NCBI GenBank assembly: GCA_045119215.1
Contig: JBGVDD010000040.1
Coordinates: 1 to 37,685 of the forward strand
Reading direction: 5' to 3'
From: RUG11237 sp045119215
Lineage (GTDB): Bacteria; Bacillota; Clostridia; Lachnospirales; Lachnospiraceae
Length of the DNA: 37,685 bases
The notes under the pieces were generated by a model, which was not told where the DNA came from, made no database searches, and saw nothing but the letters and a program-made list of their open reading frames with translations. This document shows, one piece after another, positions 24,071 through 32,120 of the stretch (the first letter of the stretch is position 1; every line of letters begins with the position of its first letter). The position numbers and the translations under genes were made by a program.

Positions 24071-24949
24071 TTGAATGTGAAATTAAATCATAAAACCCAA
24101 GGAATTATATATATTATCGGAGCAGCATTTTTCTTTGCATTGATGAACTTATTTGTAAGACTTGCAGGTGAGGTGCCTACATTTCAAAAATGTTTTTTCA
24201 GAAATATTGTGGCAGTGTTTGCAGCAATCATCATGTTGCAGAAGAATCATGTGAAATTTCAGATTGGAAAAGGTAATTTAAAATATCTGTTGATCCGTTC
24301 TACTGCCGGACTCCTTGGAATTATCTGTAATTTTTACGCAGTAGATCATATGGCAATTTCCGATGCCTCACTGTTAAATAAATTATCACCATTTTTTGCA
24401 ATTATTTTTTCTACCATTGTTTTAAAGGAAGTTGCAAAAATGAAGGAATGGGGAATGGTAGTTCTGGCATTTGTGGGTGCCTTGTTTGTGATAAAACCCA
24501 CCCTGGGAATGGAATTTATTCCAGGACTTATTGGTATGTTTGGGGGTGCCTGCGCAGGACTTGCATATACTTATGTGAGAAAATTGGGACAACAGGGCGT
24601 AAATGGTCTGGTTATCGTGGCTTTCTTTTCCCTATATTCCAGCATCTTGCTGTTGCCAAATCTGTTAATAAACTATGTTTCCATGAGTCTTTACCAATGG
24701 GTCTGTTTGTTGTTAGCCGGAGTGGCTGCCACCGGAGGACAGGTATGTGTTACAAACGCCTACACGAAGGCACCTGCAAAAGAAATCTCTGTATTTGACT
24801 ATTCCCAGATTATATTTGCTGCCATTTTGGGATTGATGGTATTAAACGAAATTCCCGATATCTACAGTATCATTGGCTATGGTATTATACTTGCAACAGC
24901 TATTATGAAGTGGAGGTATGCCATTGTTCAGGATGGGGCAGCAAAGTAG
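24071..24949 (+). CDS. EamA/DMT superfamily transporter
   Basis: This is a metabolite exporter or importer of the drug/metabolite transporter superfamily with ten predicted helices in two EamA repeats. Visible cues are FALMNLFVRLAGEVPTFQK with a charged loop, SDASLLNKLSPFFAIIFS ending the first repeat, and AKEISVFDYSQIIFAAILG in the second. The substrate is unknown. Start choice: AAAGGAAGAG at 24056-24065 fits TTG 24071 (or GTG 24077). The upstream in-frame ATG 24032 lacks a ribosome site and would overlap the preceding gene by 14 bases. The two genes are otherwise about 25 bases apart and likely cotranscribed. Confidence 0.85.
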   Translation: MNVKLNHKTQGIIYIIGAAFFFALMNLFVRLAGEVPTFQKCFFRNIVAVFAAIIMLQKNHVKFQIGKGNLKYLLIRSTAGLLGIICNFYAVDHMAISDASLLNKLSPFFAIIFSTIVLKEVAKMKEWGMVVLAFVGALFVIKPTLGMEFIPGLIGMFGGACAGLAYTYVRKLGQQGVNGLVIVAFFSLYSSILLLPNLLINYVSMSLYQWVCLLLAGVAATGGQVCVTNAYTKAPAKEISVFDYSQIIFAAILGLMVLNEIPDIYSIIGYGIILATAIMKWRYAIVQDGAAK

Positions 24950-24978
24950 GCAATTTGTCGGAAAAGGAGGTAGAGAAA

Positions 24979-25202
24979 ATGAATTGTGTGTATTGTGGAA
25001 ATATGCAAAAAATCCAATCAAATGGATAATACATCTCATGGATTCTATTGTAAAAAATGTAATAGAATTTTTGCCGATTTTGTGGCACAGAATGAAATAT
25101 TTGAGGCGTTTGAGGATTAGTTGGCCGGAAATGAGCTGGTGTACAGCTGAGGCATTTCATTGTGAAGCTTGTGGGCTGGTGATTATGAAAGAAAATGTTT
25201 GA
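24979..25202 (+). pseudogene. Decayed small zinc-ribbon (DUF6487-like) gene
   Basis: ATG 24979, with AAAAGGAGG upstream, begins MNCVYCGNMQK, a CxxC knuckle, but stops after 16 residues. One frame on, SHGFYCKKCNRIF appears (about 25037-25066). In the third frame, WCTAEAFHCEACGLVIMK runs to TGA 25200-25202. The first and third pieces together match the usual DUF6487 plan (N-terminal CPYCG, C-terminal AYHCxxCGxxI). No single frame is intact; two +1 changes are needed. It may be a pseudogene or carry sequencing indels. A longer frame from 24918 includes the third piece but overlaps the EamA gene and is not favoured. Confidence 0.55.
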
Positions 25203-25206
25203 GATA

Positions 25207-25253
25207 AAATCCAATAAGTTTACATAATAAAACTATGTAAACTTATTGGATTT
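25207..25253. terminator. 20-bp perfect hairpin between convergent genes
   Basis: The arms 25207-25226 and 25234-25253 are perfectly complementary around ATAAAAC. It is placed between the zinc-ribbon remnant and the convergent SlyD-fusion gene, where a bidirectional terminator is expected, but neither side has a clean T-run. The AATAAGTTT core resembles the first hairpin at 34478-34513. Confidence 0.55.
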
Positions 25254-25297
25254 AACTATTCGCAAAACACAGATTTTCCGAACAAATGTTCTGATTA

Positions 25298-26152
25298 TTA
25301 TTTTATCTCAACCAATTCGATTTTAAAGTTCAGTTCTTTGCCAGCCATTTCATGGTTTGCATCAAAGGTAATGGTTGTATCATCCTTTGCAGTTACCTTT
25401 ACAGGAAAAGGTTGTCCATAGGAATTTGTCAAATAGACCTGTTCACCGATACCCAGTTCTTCTGAGCCTGGCAACTGACTGATTTCCAGGGTAAAGATTG
25501 CCTGTGGATCCGGATATCCATACGCCTCCTCCGGCATTAGGTGAACATCTACAGTCTGGCCTACTTCCATATCTGCAACGGCTGCATCAAATCCTGGAAT
25601 CATCATTCCGGTTCCACAGACAAATTCTAAAGGTTCACCACGATCATAGGAAGAATCAAACTGTACACCATCATTAAAAGTTCCTCTATAGTGAGTTTTT
25701 ACGGTTTTCCCTACATTAGGTCCTTTCAATGTACTATGGGAGGCACATCCACCGTGGCATTCCCCTTTTTCACCGCAGGAATGCCCCTCTTCATGATGTC
25801 CGCAGGAGTTTCCTTCTCCATGGTGATTACAGGTGACTCCGGCAGATTCCAATTCCCCTTTTAAATATGCTTCTACTACAGCATCAGTTTCACCTTGAGT
25901 TCCTGCACATACTTCTATTCCGTAATTTTCAAGTGCAGTCATGGCACCTCCACCAATACCACCACAGATGAGTACATCAATATGCTGGTCTGCTAAAAGG
26001 TCTGCTAAAGCTCCATGACCTGCACCGTTAGATTCTAAAATTTCACTGTTGATAATCTCATTGTTTTCTACTTCATACACCTTAAAAGCTTCTGTTCTTC
26101 CAAAGTGCTGAAAAACCTGTCCATTTTCAGAGGTAACTGCTAGTTTTTTCAT
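25298..26152 (-). CDS. NifX-like domain fused to a SlyD-like FKBP prolyl isomerase
   Basis: This 284-residue fusion has three parts. Residues 1-105 form a dinitrogenase cofactor (NifX/NafY-like) domain: MKKLAVTSENGQVFQHFGR, then LICGGIGGGAMTALENYGIEV. Residues 108-139 form a metal-binding linker dense in His and Cys, with repeats of SCGHHEEGH and CHGGCASH. Residues about 146-284 form a SlyD-type FKBP: VKTHYRGTFNDGVQFDSS, IPGFDAAVADMEVGQ, the insert-in-flap domain, and the SlyD hallmark NHEMAGKELNFKIELVEI. The FKBP part would catalyse prolyl isomerisation or chaperone metalloproteins. The rest suggests metal or Fe-S cluster handling, which is inference. An AGGAGAG site precedes the ATG. No nitrogenase genes are nearby. 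Confidence 0.88.
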   Translation of the reverse strand: MKKLAVTSENGQVFQHFGRTEAFKVYEVENNEIINSEILESNGAGHGALADLLADQHIDVLICGGIGGGAMTALENYGIEVCAGTQGETDAVVEAYLKGELESAGVTCNHHGEGNSCGHHEEGHSCGEKGECHGGCASHSTLKGPNVGKTVKTHYRGTFNDGVQFDSSYDRGEPLEFVCGTGMMIPGFDAAVADMEVGQTVDVHLMPEEAYGYPDPQAIFTLEISQLPGSEELGIGEQVYLTNSYGQPFPVKVTAKDDTTITFDANHEMAGKELNFKIELVEIK

Positions 26153-26182
26153 TCATTCTCTCCTTTTGCTTTTCTGTAATAT

Positions 26183-26195
26183 GGGGTCCGACCCC
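26183..26195. repeat. Short palindrome GGGGTC-C-GACCCC
   Basis: A 6-bp inverted repeat with one central base lies 31 bases upstream of the FKBP-fusion start. It shares the GACCCC/GGGGTC words with the hairpins at 1344 and 11059 and may be a remnant of the same dispersed repeat or an operator. Confidence 0.35.
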
Positions 26196-26307
26196 GTGAA
26201 ACGTTCAATATCTGTATTATATGGGCAATTATTTCTTTTTTCAACTAATTTTCAAGATAGTAACAAGTGTGAGACCACATATATGAAAAGAAAACTACAG
26301 AAACTAA

Positions 26308-26336
26308 TTGTGTATAATGTAAAATAGTAGTACAAT
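26308..26336 (+). promoter_or_regulatory. Candidate promoter of the EAL-domain sensor gene
   Basis: TTGTGT (26308-26313), 17-base spacer, TACAAT (26331-26336). The -35 is weak and the -10 good. The leader is about 70 bases. No riboswitch fold was recognised between here and the start. Confidence 0.5.
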
Positions 26337-26411
26337 AGTGTTATGTCTGTGGAGGCAATAGAAGATACTTGGGGCTTTGTGTATTTTCAAAAGAAAAGGT
26401 AGGATGTGATT

Positions 26412-29306
26412 ATGATTCGTTGTACAAAACTAATGAGGGGAAAATTGATATTGATAAGTGGCATGCTTTTATGGATGCTTTTTCTGTTGTTTCTTTGTTT
26501 AGGGAATAAAACTTATGCCGGTGAAAAAAGAAATGTAAAAGTTGCTTTTTTTCCTATGGACGGATACCATATTACCAATGAAGATGGCAGTTTAAGTGGT
26601 ATGGATGTAGAGTATTTAAATGCATTATGTGCTTATACTGACTGGGAAATAGAGTACGTAAAATGTGACAGTTGGAATGAAGCACTATACTTGTTGGATT
26701 CTAAGCAGGTAGATTTGGTTGGCTCCGCACAATACTCTTCCCAGAGAGCAGAAACTTACCTATACGCAGAGCTTTCTAGCGGATATACTTTTGGAGTCAT
26801 TGCTACAAATCCTGATAGTTCAATTGCCTATGAAGATTTTACAGCTATGAAAAATATCAGGTTTGGTATGGTGAAGGATTATGTTCGAAAAGATGAGTTT
26901 TTACAGTATTTACAGGATAATGGAATCGAAAACCCATCTATTGTGGAATATGAATCCACTGCGGATTTACAGAATGCATTATCTCAGGGAAAGATTGATG
27001 CACTTGTTCATACATTTACCGAAATACGACAGGGGCAACGTCTGATTGGGCGTTTTGCGCCGAGACCATTTTATTATATTACTTACCAGGGAAATGATGA
27101 GGTAATGAATGAATTAAATCAGGCGGTTACTGATTTAAAAATGAATCAGCCTGAATTGGAAACAAATCTAATGAATGAGTTTTATTATAGCAAATTTGAT
27201 AAGACTACATTACTTACCACTGAGGAAAGTGACTATATTAAAGAAAAAAAGAAAATTAAAATAGGATATCTGGACGGCTTTTACCCATTCTCCTACCAGA
27301 AGGATGGAAAATTTTGTGGTCTCACTCAAAGGTTACTTGAAAACAGTATCTGTGATGTGGGATTAGAGCCGACTTATCGCAGGATGGAAAGTCGCAGGAA
27401 GGCACTTTTAGCACTGAAAAATGGTGAAATTGACATTTTAGCCTATTGTACCAATACCAAAACAGAACTAGATTCTTATGATTTGGACAAAGTGTGTGAG
27501 TACGCGGAGGTTCCCGTGGTTTTAGTAACAGCGAAAAATCAAGATATCAGTAAAATAAAAAATCTGGCAACTGTTTCCTTTCTGAAAGATAAGATTGACA
27601 CATCACTACACACAGCAAAAACCAAAGTGATTACTTATGACACACAGCAGCAATGTATCAATGCATTAAAAGAAAAGGAAGTGGATGCAGTACTTTGTGA
27701 TGGTTATCTTGCAGAATATCTGATGCGGACCCAGCTGCGATATGATACTTTACAAATTACCAATGTGTTCAGCTCTGAATATCCCATTTCCATGGCTGTC
27801 AGAAAAAGTGACAAGCTGCTGGTGGGTATTTTGGAGAAAACAGTTTCCTTTATTGACTCAAAAAATATCAATACATACATGCTAAAAGAAAATACCTACC
27901 CACTGATAAATGTGGTAGATTTTATAAGAAATCACAGTTTTGTAATTATCTGTATCTTGGTTGTTATCATCATTTCAGTGACAGGTGTGGCAGTACAAAT
28001 GATTAAGAATAGCCGAAAGATTCAGCAGCTGATGTATAAAGATACCAAGATAGATATCTGGAATATAAACTACTTGATTTATCGGGGTGAGCATAAGCTT
28101 TTGACGGAATCAAAGTTTCGGTATGCAGTAGTCTATATTAATCTAGAACAGTTTCGACGATATAATGTTATTTATGGCTGGAATGCAGGGGAACGCATTT
28201 TGGAAGGTGTTGCGGATATTCTGCTGAAAAATACAAGCCATGAAACGGAAATTTGTGCAAGAGATCAGGGAGACCGTTTTGTTATGCTTTTAAACTACTC
28301 TGATAAAGAATCGTTTTTGTGTCGTCTTCAGGAAATTGCGCAACATATTGAACAGTGGATTTTTGGTACCACGGAAAATCATATGTCTGTGAAAATGGGG
28401 GTTTACTTTATTCCAAAACTTCAGAATGATTTGCGTCTTGGAATGAATTGTGCAAATCAGGCGCTGGAATTTACAGGAAATAGTAAAGACGAGGACATTA
28501 GAACGTATGATGAGGGATTGGAGAATATCATCAAAGAGCGACATGAGCGTGAGAAGTTATTAGACTCTGTTGATATCAATAAAGACTTTGTAGCCTATTA
28601 CCAGCCTAAGGTGGACATTCGTAATGGAAAAATCGTGGGAGCTGAAGCATTGGTGCGTTTTTTGGATCCCACAGATGGAGGGGCGGTAAAAGCACCAGGA
28701 TTTTTCGTACCCTATTATGAACAGATTGGAAGAATTACAGAGGTTGATTTTTTTGTCTTTGAGTCTGTATGTAAAATGCTTCGCAGAAGATTAGATCAAG
28801 GATTGCCCGTGGTTACAATTTCCTGTAACTTTTCCAGGTTACACTTTATCAAGTCAGATTTTCCAGAACATTTTATGGGGATCCTTCAACGATATGAGAT
28901 TCCAAAGGAACTGATCGAGATAGAAATTACAGAAACCCTTGTGATGGAAGAATTACAGAAACATATGGTGAAAAAGACACTGGATATTTTAAAAGAAAAT
29001 GGAATCCAGTTATCCATCGATGATTTTGGTGCCGGCTACTCTTCTCTTGGTGTCATCGAACAGATTCCTGCTTCGGTGATCAAACTGGACCGTTCATTCT
29101 TGTTGAATCAGGATAATTATATGCGTCAGGTGAAAATTATGCGTGGTATTGTAAAGATGACGGAAGATTTAGAGGCTCAAATTGTGTGTGAAGGTGTAGA
29201 AACAGAGAAAGATGTCAATTTAATGAAGGAAATTGGAGCTTACGTGGCACAGGGATATTTTTACTCCAGACCAATACCTGAGACGGACTTTGAAAAGAGT
29301 CTTTAG
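26412..29306 (+). CDS. Membrane sensor with two periplasmic-type binding domains, degenerate GGDEF and EAL phosphodiesterase
   Basis: This is a 964-residue c-di-GMP signalling protein. An N-terminal signal/membrane segment (about 10-35) is followed by two SBP_bac_3-like domains (about 40-270 and 285-500), each starting with a KxxFFPMDGYHI or KIGYLDGFYPFSY-like strand, then a membrane helix (about 509-531). The GGDEF-like domain has ARDQGDRF where GG(D/E)EF is expected, so it is not a cyclase. The EAL domain looks catalytic: EAL near 744, Asn in SCNFSR, EITE near 838, DDFGAGYSSL near 870, Lys in IKLDRSF, CEGVE near 926 and QGYFYSRP near 947. It probably degrades c-di-GMP in response to an amino-acid-like ligand (ligand inferred). 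ATG 26412 is better spaced from AGGTAGGA than GTG 26406. Confidence 0.9.
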   Translation: MIRCTKLMRGKLILISGMLLWMLFLLFLCLGNKTYAGEKRNVKVAFFPMDGYHITNEDGSLSGMDVEYLNALCAYTDWEIEYVKCDSWNEALYLLDSKQVDLVGSAQYSSQRAETYLYAELSSGYTFGVIATNPDSSIAYEDFTAMKNIRFGMVKDYVRKDEFLQYLQDNGIENPSIVEYESTADLQNALSQGKIDALVHTFTEIRQGQRLIGRFAPRPFYYITYQGNDEVMNELNQAVTDLKMNQPELETNLMNEFYYSKFDKTTLLTTEESDYIKEKKKIKIGYLDGFYPFSYQKDGKFCGLTQRLLENSICDVGLEPTYRRMESRRKALLALKNGEIDILAYCTNTKTELDSYDLDKVCEYAEVPVVLVTAKNQDISKIKNLATVSFLKDKIDTSLHTAKTKVITYDTQQQCINALKEKEVDAVLCDGYLAEYLMRTQLRYDTLQITNVFSSEYPISMAVRKSDKLLVGILEKTVSFIDSKNINTYMLKENTYPLINVVDFIRNHSFVIICILVVIIISVTGVAVQMIKNSRKIQQLMYKDTKIDIWNINYLIYRGEHKLLTESKFRYAVVYINLEQFRRYNVIYGWNAGERILEGVADILLKNTSHETEICARDQGDRFVMLLNYSDKESFLCRLQEIAQHIEQWIFGTTENHMSVKMGVYFIPKLQNDLRLGMNCANQALEFTGNSKDEDIRTYDEGLENIIKERHEREKLLDSVDINKDFVAYYQPKVDIRNGKIVGAEALVRFLDPTDGGAVKAPGFFVPYYEQIGRITEVDFFVFESVCKMLRRRLDQGLPVVTISCNFSRLHFIKSDFPEHFMGILQRYEIPKELIEIEITETLVMEELQKHMVKKTLDILKENGIQLSIDDFGAGYSSLGVIEQIPASVIKLDRSFLLNQDNYMRQVKIMRGIVKMTEDLEAQIVCEGVETEKDVNLMKEIGAYVAQGYFYSRPIPETDFEKSL

Positions 29307-29311
29307 ATAAG

Positions 29312-29342
29312 AAAAAGAGGCTGATTCTTCAGCCTCTTTTTT
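29312..29342 (+). terminator. Bidirectional terminator between convergent genes
   Basis: GAGGCTGA (29317-29324) pairs with TCAGCCTC (29329-29336) around TTCT, with AAAA before and TTTTTT after. It serves the EAL gene on the plus strand and the AAA-ATPase gene on the minus strand. Confidence 0.9.
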
Positions 29343-29345
29343 GGT

Positions 29346-31040
29346 TCATTCTCCAAGCTTCACCAGACAATCCTTGCCAAAGAATGCTACGCCATAGCGG
29401 TAAACTGTCTGATAGCCGTCATCTTCTAATTCCCTCACGTACTGTCTGTCCTCTATCTGCTGCAATGCCGCTTCTGCCATTTTTTCTAAGTCCGTAAATG
29501 TTTTTGCCACCTTAAATTCCAGTACATAGGCCGGTTTTCTCCGGGTCACCGGACGGATAAATAAATCACTCCTGCCGCTTCCTCCCTCCCGGTTGGACTT
29601 GACCGTATATCCTTTCATTCCTGACAGGATTCCAGTTAAAAATCCATGGTAAAAGCTTTCATAGGCATCGTTAAAGCTGATGGTTTCCATAAGAAGTTCT
29701 ACAATCTCCTCTTCCAGTGTTTCCACATCCCGGTCAATCAGTGCCTGGAACAGGTGACTGCGGTCTTTTGCTTTCACTTTTTCCTCAAACCAGCCAAGGA
29801 TTTTGGTGCGAAAGATATATTTTACTTCCTTGTTAGGAATCATTAATTCCACAAAAAGTTTATCCTCTCCATCCATCCATTCCCGTACTTTTCGGAAATA
29901 TCCTGTAAAAAACATAAAATTCCACAGATTATCCATAGTCTTATACACTTCGTCATAAGTGATATCCTCATGGATGGGCTTTTCAATGGTTTTCCCTTCA
30001 ATCAGGGCTTCGATTTCTCTTTTAGTATCTTCGTCTGCTATCTCAATGAGTTTGCGTACAATGCTGTTGGAGCTGGTGTTCGCCCAGTAGGAGGAAGGAT
30101 ATTCATTCTCATCCGCTTTCAAATCCTTTATAAAACGTATCATACTCCATGGATTGTACACATTGGTATTTCCAAAGATGTAACCATTATACCATTCCTT
30201 GATTAATTCATATTTGTGTTCTAATTTGTAGTCTTTGCATATTTTTTTAACATCTTTTTCAGTAAATCCAAAATACTCATCATAGTTTTTACTCAGAATA
30301 GATACGATATCCAGATTGTTCATGCCGGTAAAGATACTCTCTTTGGAAATCCTAAGACATCCGGTAATCACAGCAAATTCCAGACTACTGTTGGTCTTTA
30401 GGGCAGATTCAAACAGGGAACGGATAAAGGCAACTATTTCCTCATAAAACCCTTCCATAAATGCATTCTCTAACGGCACATCATATTCATCAATCAGTAT
30501 AATTACTTTTTTTCCATAATATTTTTCCAAACACTGGGATAAAAATTTCAGGGAATCATTATAACTGTTTCTATCTGCCTGTTCTCTCATAATTTCCAGA
30601 TAACGTTCTTTCTGCTCTGAAAGTCTCTCATCCTGCAAAATATATTTATGTCTGAGATATTCATCTGCGATCTGACGTATCAACATGTGGTACGCCATGT
30701 CAAAATCCGGTTGTTTCCCACTTTTCAATGACAGGTTAATCACCGGATACTGTCCCATATGGGACAGATACCAATCCCCTGTCTCCATGATATTTAATCC
30801 CTGAAACAGATGGGTATTGTCAAGCTTGGTTCCTTCATCGTTTCTGGAATCTTCAAAAAAATACTGGAGCATGCTCATGTTCAAGGTTTTTCCAAATCTT
30901 CTAGGGCGGGTAAATAAGTTAACATCCCCTTTTTTATCCAGCAGTTCTTTGATAAATAATGTTTTATCCACAAAATAATAGCCTCTGGTAATCAGCTTTT
31001 CAAAATTGTCAACGCCTACCGGCAACGGTTTATAATCCAT
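29346..31040 (-). CDS. AAA-ATPase-like protein with C-terminal PD-(D/E)XK nuclease-like domain
   Basis: This 564-residue protein belongs to the AAA-ATPase_like/DUF1703 group that is common and often multicopy in gut Clostridia and Bacteroidetes. The N-terminus VGVDNFEKLITRGYYFVDKT and FTRPRRFGKTLNMSML (a Walker A variant, about residues 43-58) are characteristic. A Walker B-like VIILIDEYDVPLENA lies near 180. Towards the C-terminus, RSDLFIRP followed by AYVLEFKVAK gives the D...ExK pattern of a PD-(D/E)XK fold (about 505-525). The cellular function is not established; mobile-element or defence roles are speculation. A good ribosome site (AGGAGGAAAAG) precedes the ATG, and it has its own promoter. 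Confidence 0.88.
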   Translation of the reverse strand: MDYKPLPVGVDNFEKLITRGYYFVDKTLFIKELLDKKGDVNLFTRPRRFGKTLNMSMLQYFFEDSRNDEGTKLDNTHLFQGLNIMETGDWYLSHMGQYPVINLSLKSGKQPDFDMAYHMLIRQIADEYLRHKYILQDERLSEQKERYLEIMREQADRNSYNDSLKFLSQCLEKYYGKKVIILIDEYDVPLENAFMEGFYEEIVAFIRSLFESALKTNSSLEFAVITGCLRISKESIFTGMNNLDIVSILSKNYDEYFGFTEKDVKKICKDYKLEHKYELIKEWYNGYIFGNTNVYNPWSMIRFIKDLKADENEYPSSYWANTSSNSIVRKLIEIADEDTKREIEALIEGKTIEKPIHEDITYDEVYKTMDNLWNFMFFTGYFRKVREWMDGEDKLFVELMIPNKEVKYIFRTKILGWFEEKVKAKDRSHLFQALIDRDVETLEEEIVELLMETISFNDAYESFYHGFLTGILSGMKGYTVKSNREGGSGRSDLFIRPVTRRKPAYVLEFKVAKTFTDLEKMAEAALQQIEDRQYVRELEDDGYQTVYRYGVAFFGKDCLVKLGE

Positions 31041-31096
31041 TCTTTTCCTCCTCTATCTGTTTCTGCGATATCATCTATATTGTTGTCCTATCATCT

Positions 31097-31125
31097 ATTA
31101 TACTAAACTGATGATGAAAGCACAA
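31097..31125 (-). promoter_or_regulatory. Promoter of the AAA-ATPase-like gene
   Basis: On the minus strand, TTGTGC (31125-31120), 17-base spacer, TATAAT (31102-31097). The leader is about 50 bases. Confidence 0.6.
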
Positions 31126-31199
31126 TAAAAAGAAAAAGGTCTTCTTTACAATCTTTTTGCCTTGAAACAGCAGATGATTGATAGTATACTAATGACTCC

Positions 31200-32105
31200 T
31201 TAATAATAAAATTCATCCACTTTCCGTTTAAACAATTTTGCAGGACGAAACCCCTCACCTTCTATCATTTGATCGGTTTCTACTACATAATCTGCAATCT
31301 TTCTTCGAAAATTTGCTGTTATCAATTTTTTACCTTGAATCAGTTCGTATGCATTTTGTAGATTTGTCAGGGTAAAACTTTCCGGCATCAAATCAAAGGC
31401 AAGCTTTAAATTTTCGCTTACTTCCTTACGAAGACATAACAATGCATCTAAGATAATTTTTCCATGATCAAAGGCAAGATTACCATTTTCCACTATTTCA
31501 TAACGCACTGACTGGTGATTATTACGAAATGTTTTATATTCTTTGACTGATGTGGTAAAGAAAATACCAGCCTCCATATTTTCAAAAGTCATTTCATAAT
31601 CCGTTTGAATAAAAGTCTCATTATCCATTACCTTTTTTCCAACAATTTCAGATGCCACATTTATACTAAACCACTTTGCTTCCCAAGCATCTGTTCCCGC
31701 TTTCAACTGGCACTTCTCACCATCCATCAAAGCCATAAATGTATTGGAAATAATCCACCCCCTTGGATCCCGGTTTTTCTCTCCATACACCCCTATTAAT
31801 TTTAAATACGCATCTTTTACATTTGTTTCCTCAAACAACTCTCGCTTTGCTGTATCAATCACATCTTCTCCTGGAATACAAAACCCTCCCGGCATTGCCC
31901 AGCAATCTTTATAGGGATACGCAGCACGTTTAATCAATAAAACCTTTAACCTTTTCTTCTGCAGTTTTCTTATATTGTCTCTCTCTCCATCATTCAAAAT
32001 TGAAAACACCACCACATCGGTGGCAATCGACGGCCGTTCAAAGGTAGTTATATCATAGGTTTCTAAATATTCCTTTTCTTCTTTACTCATTTTGTATGGT
32101 TTCAT
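31200..32105 (-). CDS. nrtR: NrtR-like regulator: Nudix domain plus winged helix
   Basis: This 301-residue protein has a Nudix domain (about 25-165) and a C-terminal winged-helix part (about 215-290, including FTLTNLQNAYELIQGKKLI and NFRRKIADYVVET), the NrtR architecture. NrtR proteins repress NAD-salvage genes and release DNA when their Nudix domain binds ADP-ribose. The Nudix box is nearly complete: GFCIPGE, seven residues, RELFEETNV. The acidic residues are present, but Asn replaces the usual Gly after EET, so hydrolase activity is uncertain. It is the last gene of the NAD operon, 15 bases after the NAMPT-like gene. The operator-like sites upstream of the first gene fit autoregulation. An alternative is a non-regulatory ADP-ribose pyrophosphatase. 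Confidence 0.82.
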   Translation of the reverse strand: MKPYKMSKEEKEYLETYDITTFERPSIATDVVVFSILNDGERDNIRKLQKKRLKVLLIKRAAYPYKDCWAMPGGFCIPGEDVIDTAKRELFEETNVKDAYLKLIGVYGEKNRDPRGWIISNTFMALMDGEKCQLKAGTDAWEAKWFSINVASEIVGKKVMDNETFIQTDYEMTFENMEAGIFFTTSVKEYKTFRNNHQSVRYEIVENGNLAFDHGKIILDALLCLRKEVSENLKLAFDLMPESFTLTNLQNAYELIQGKKLITANFRRKIADYVVETDQMIEGEGFRPAKLFKRKVDEFYY

Positions 32106-32120
32106 ATTCGTGAGTCTCCT

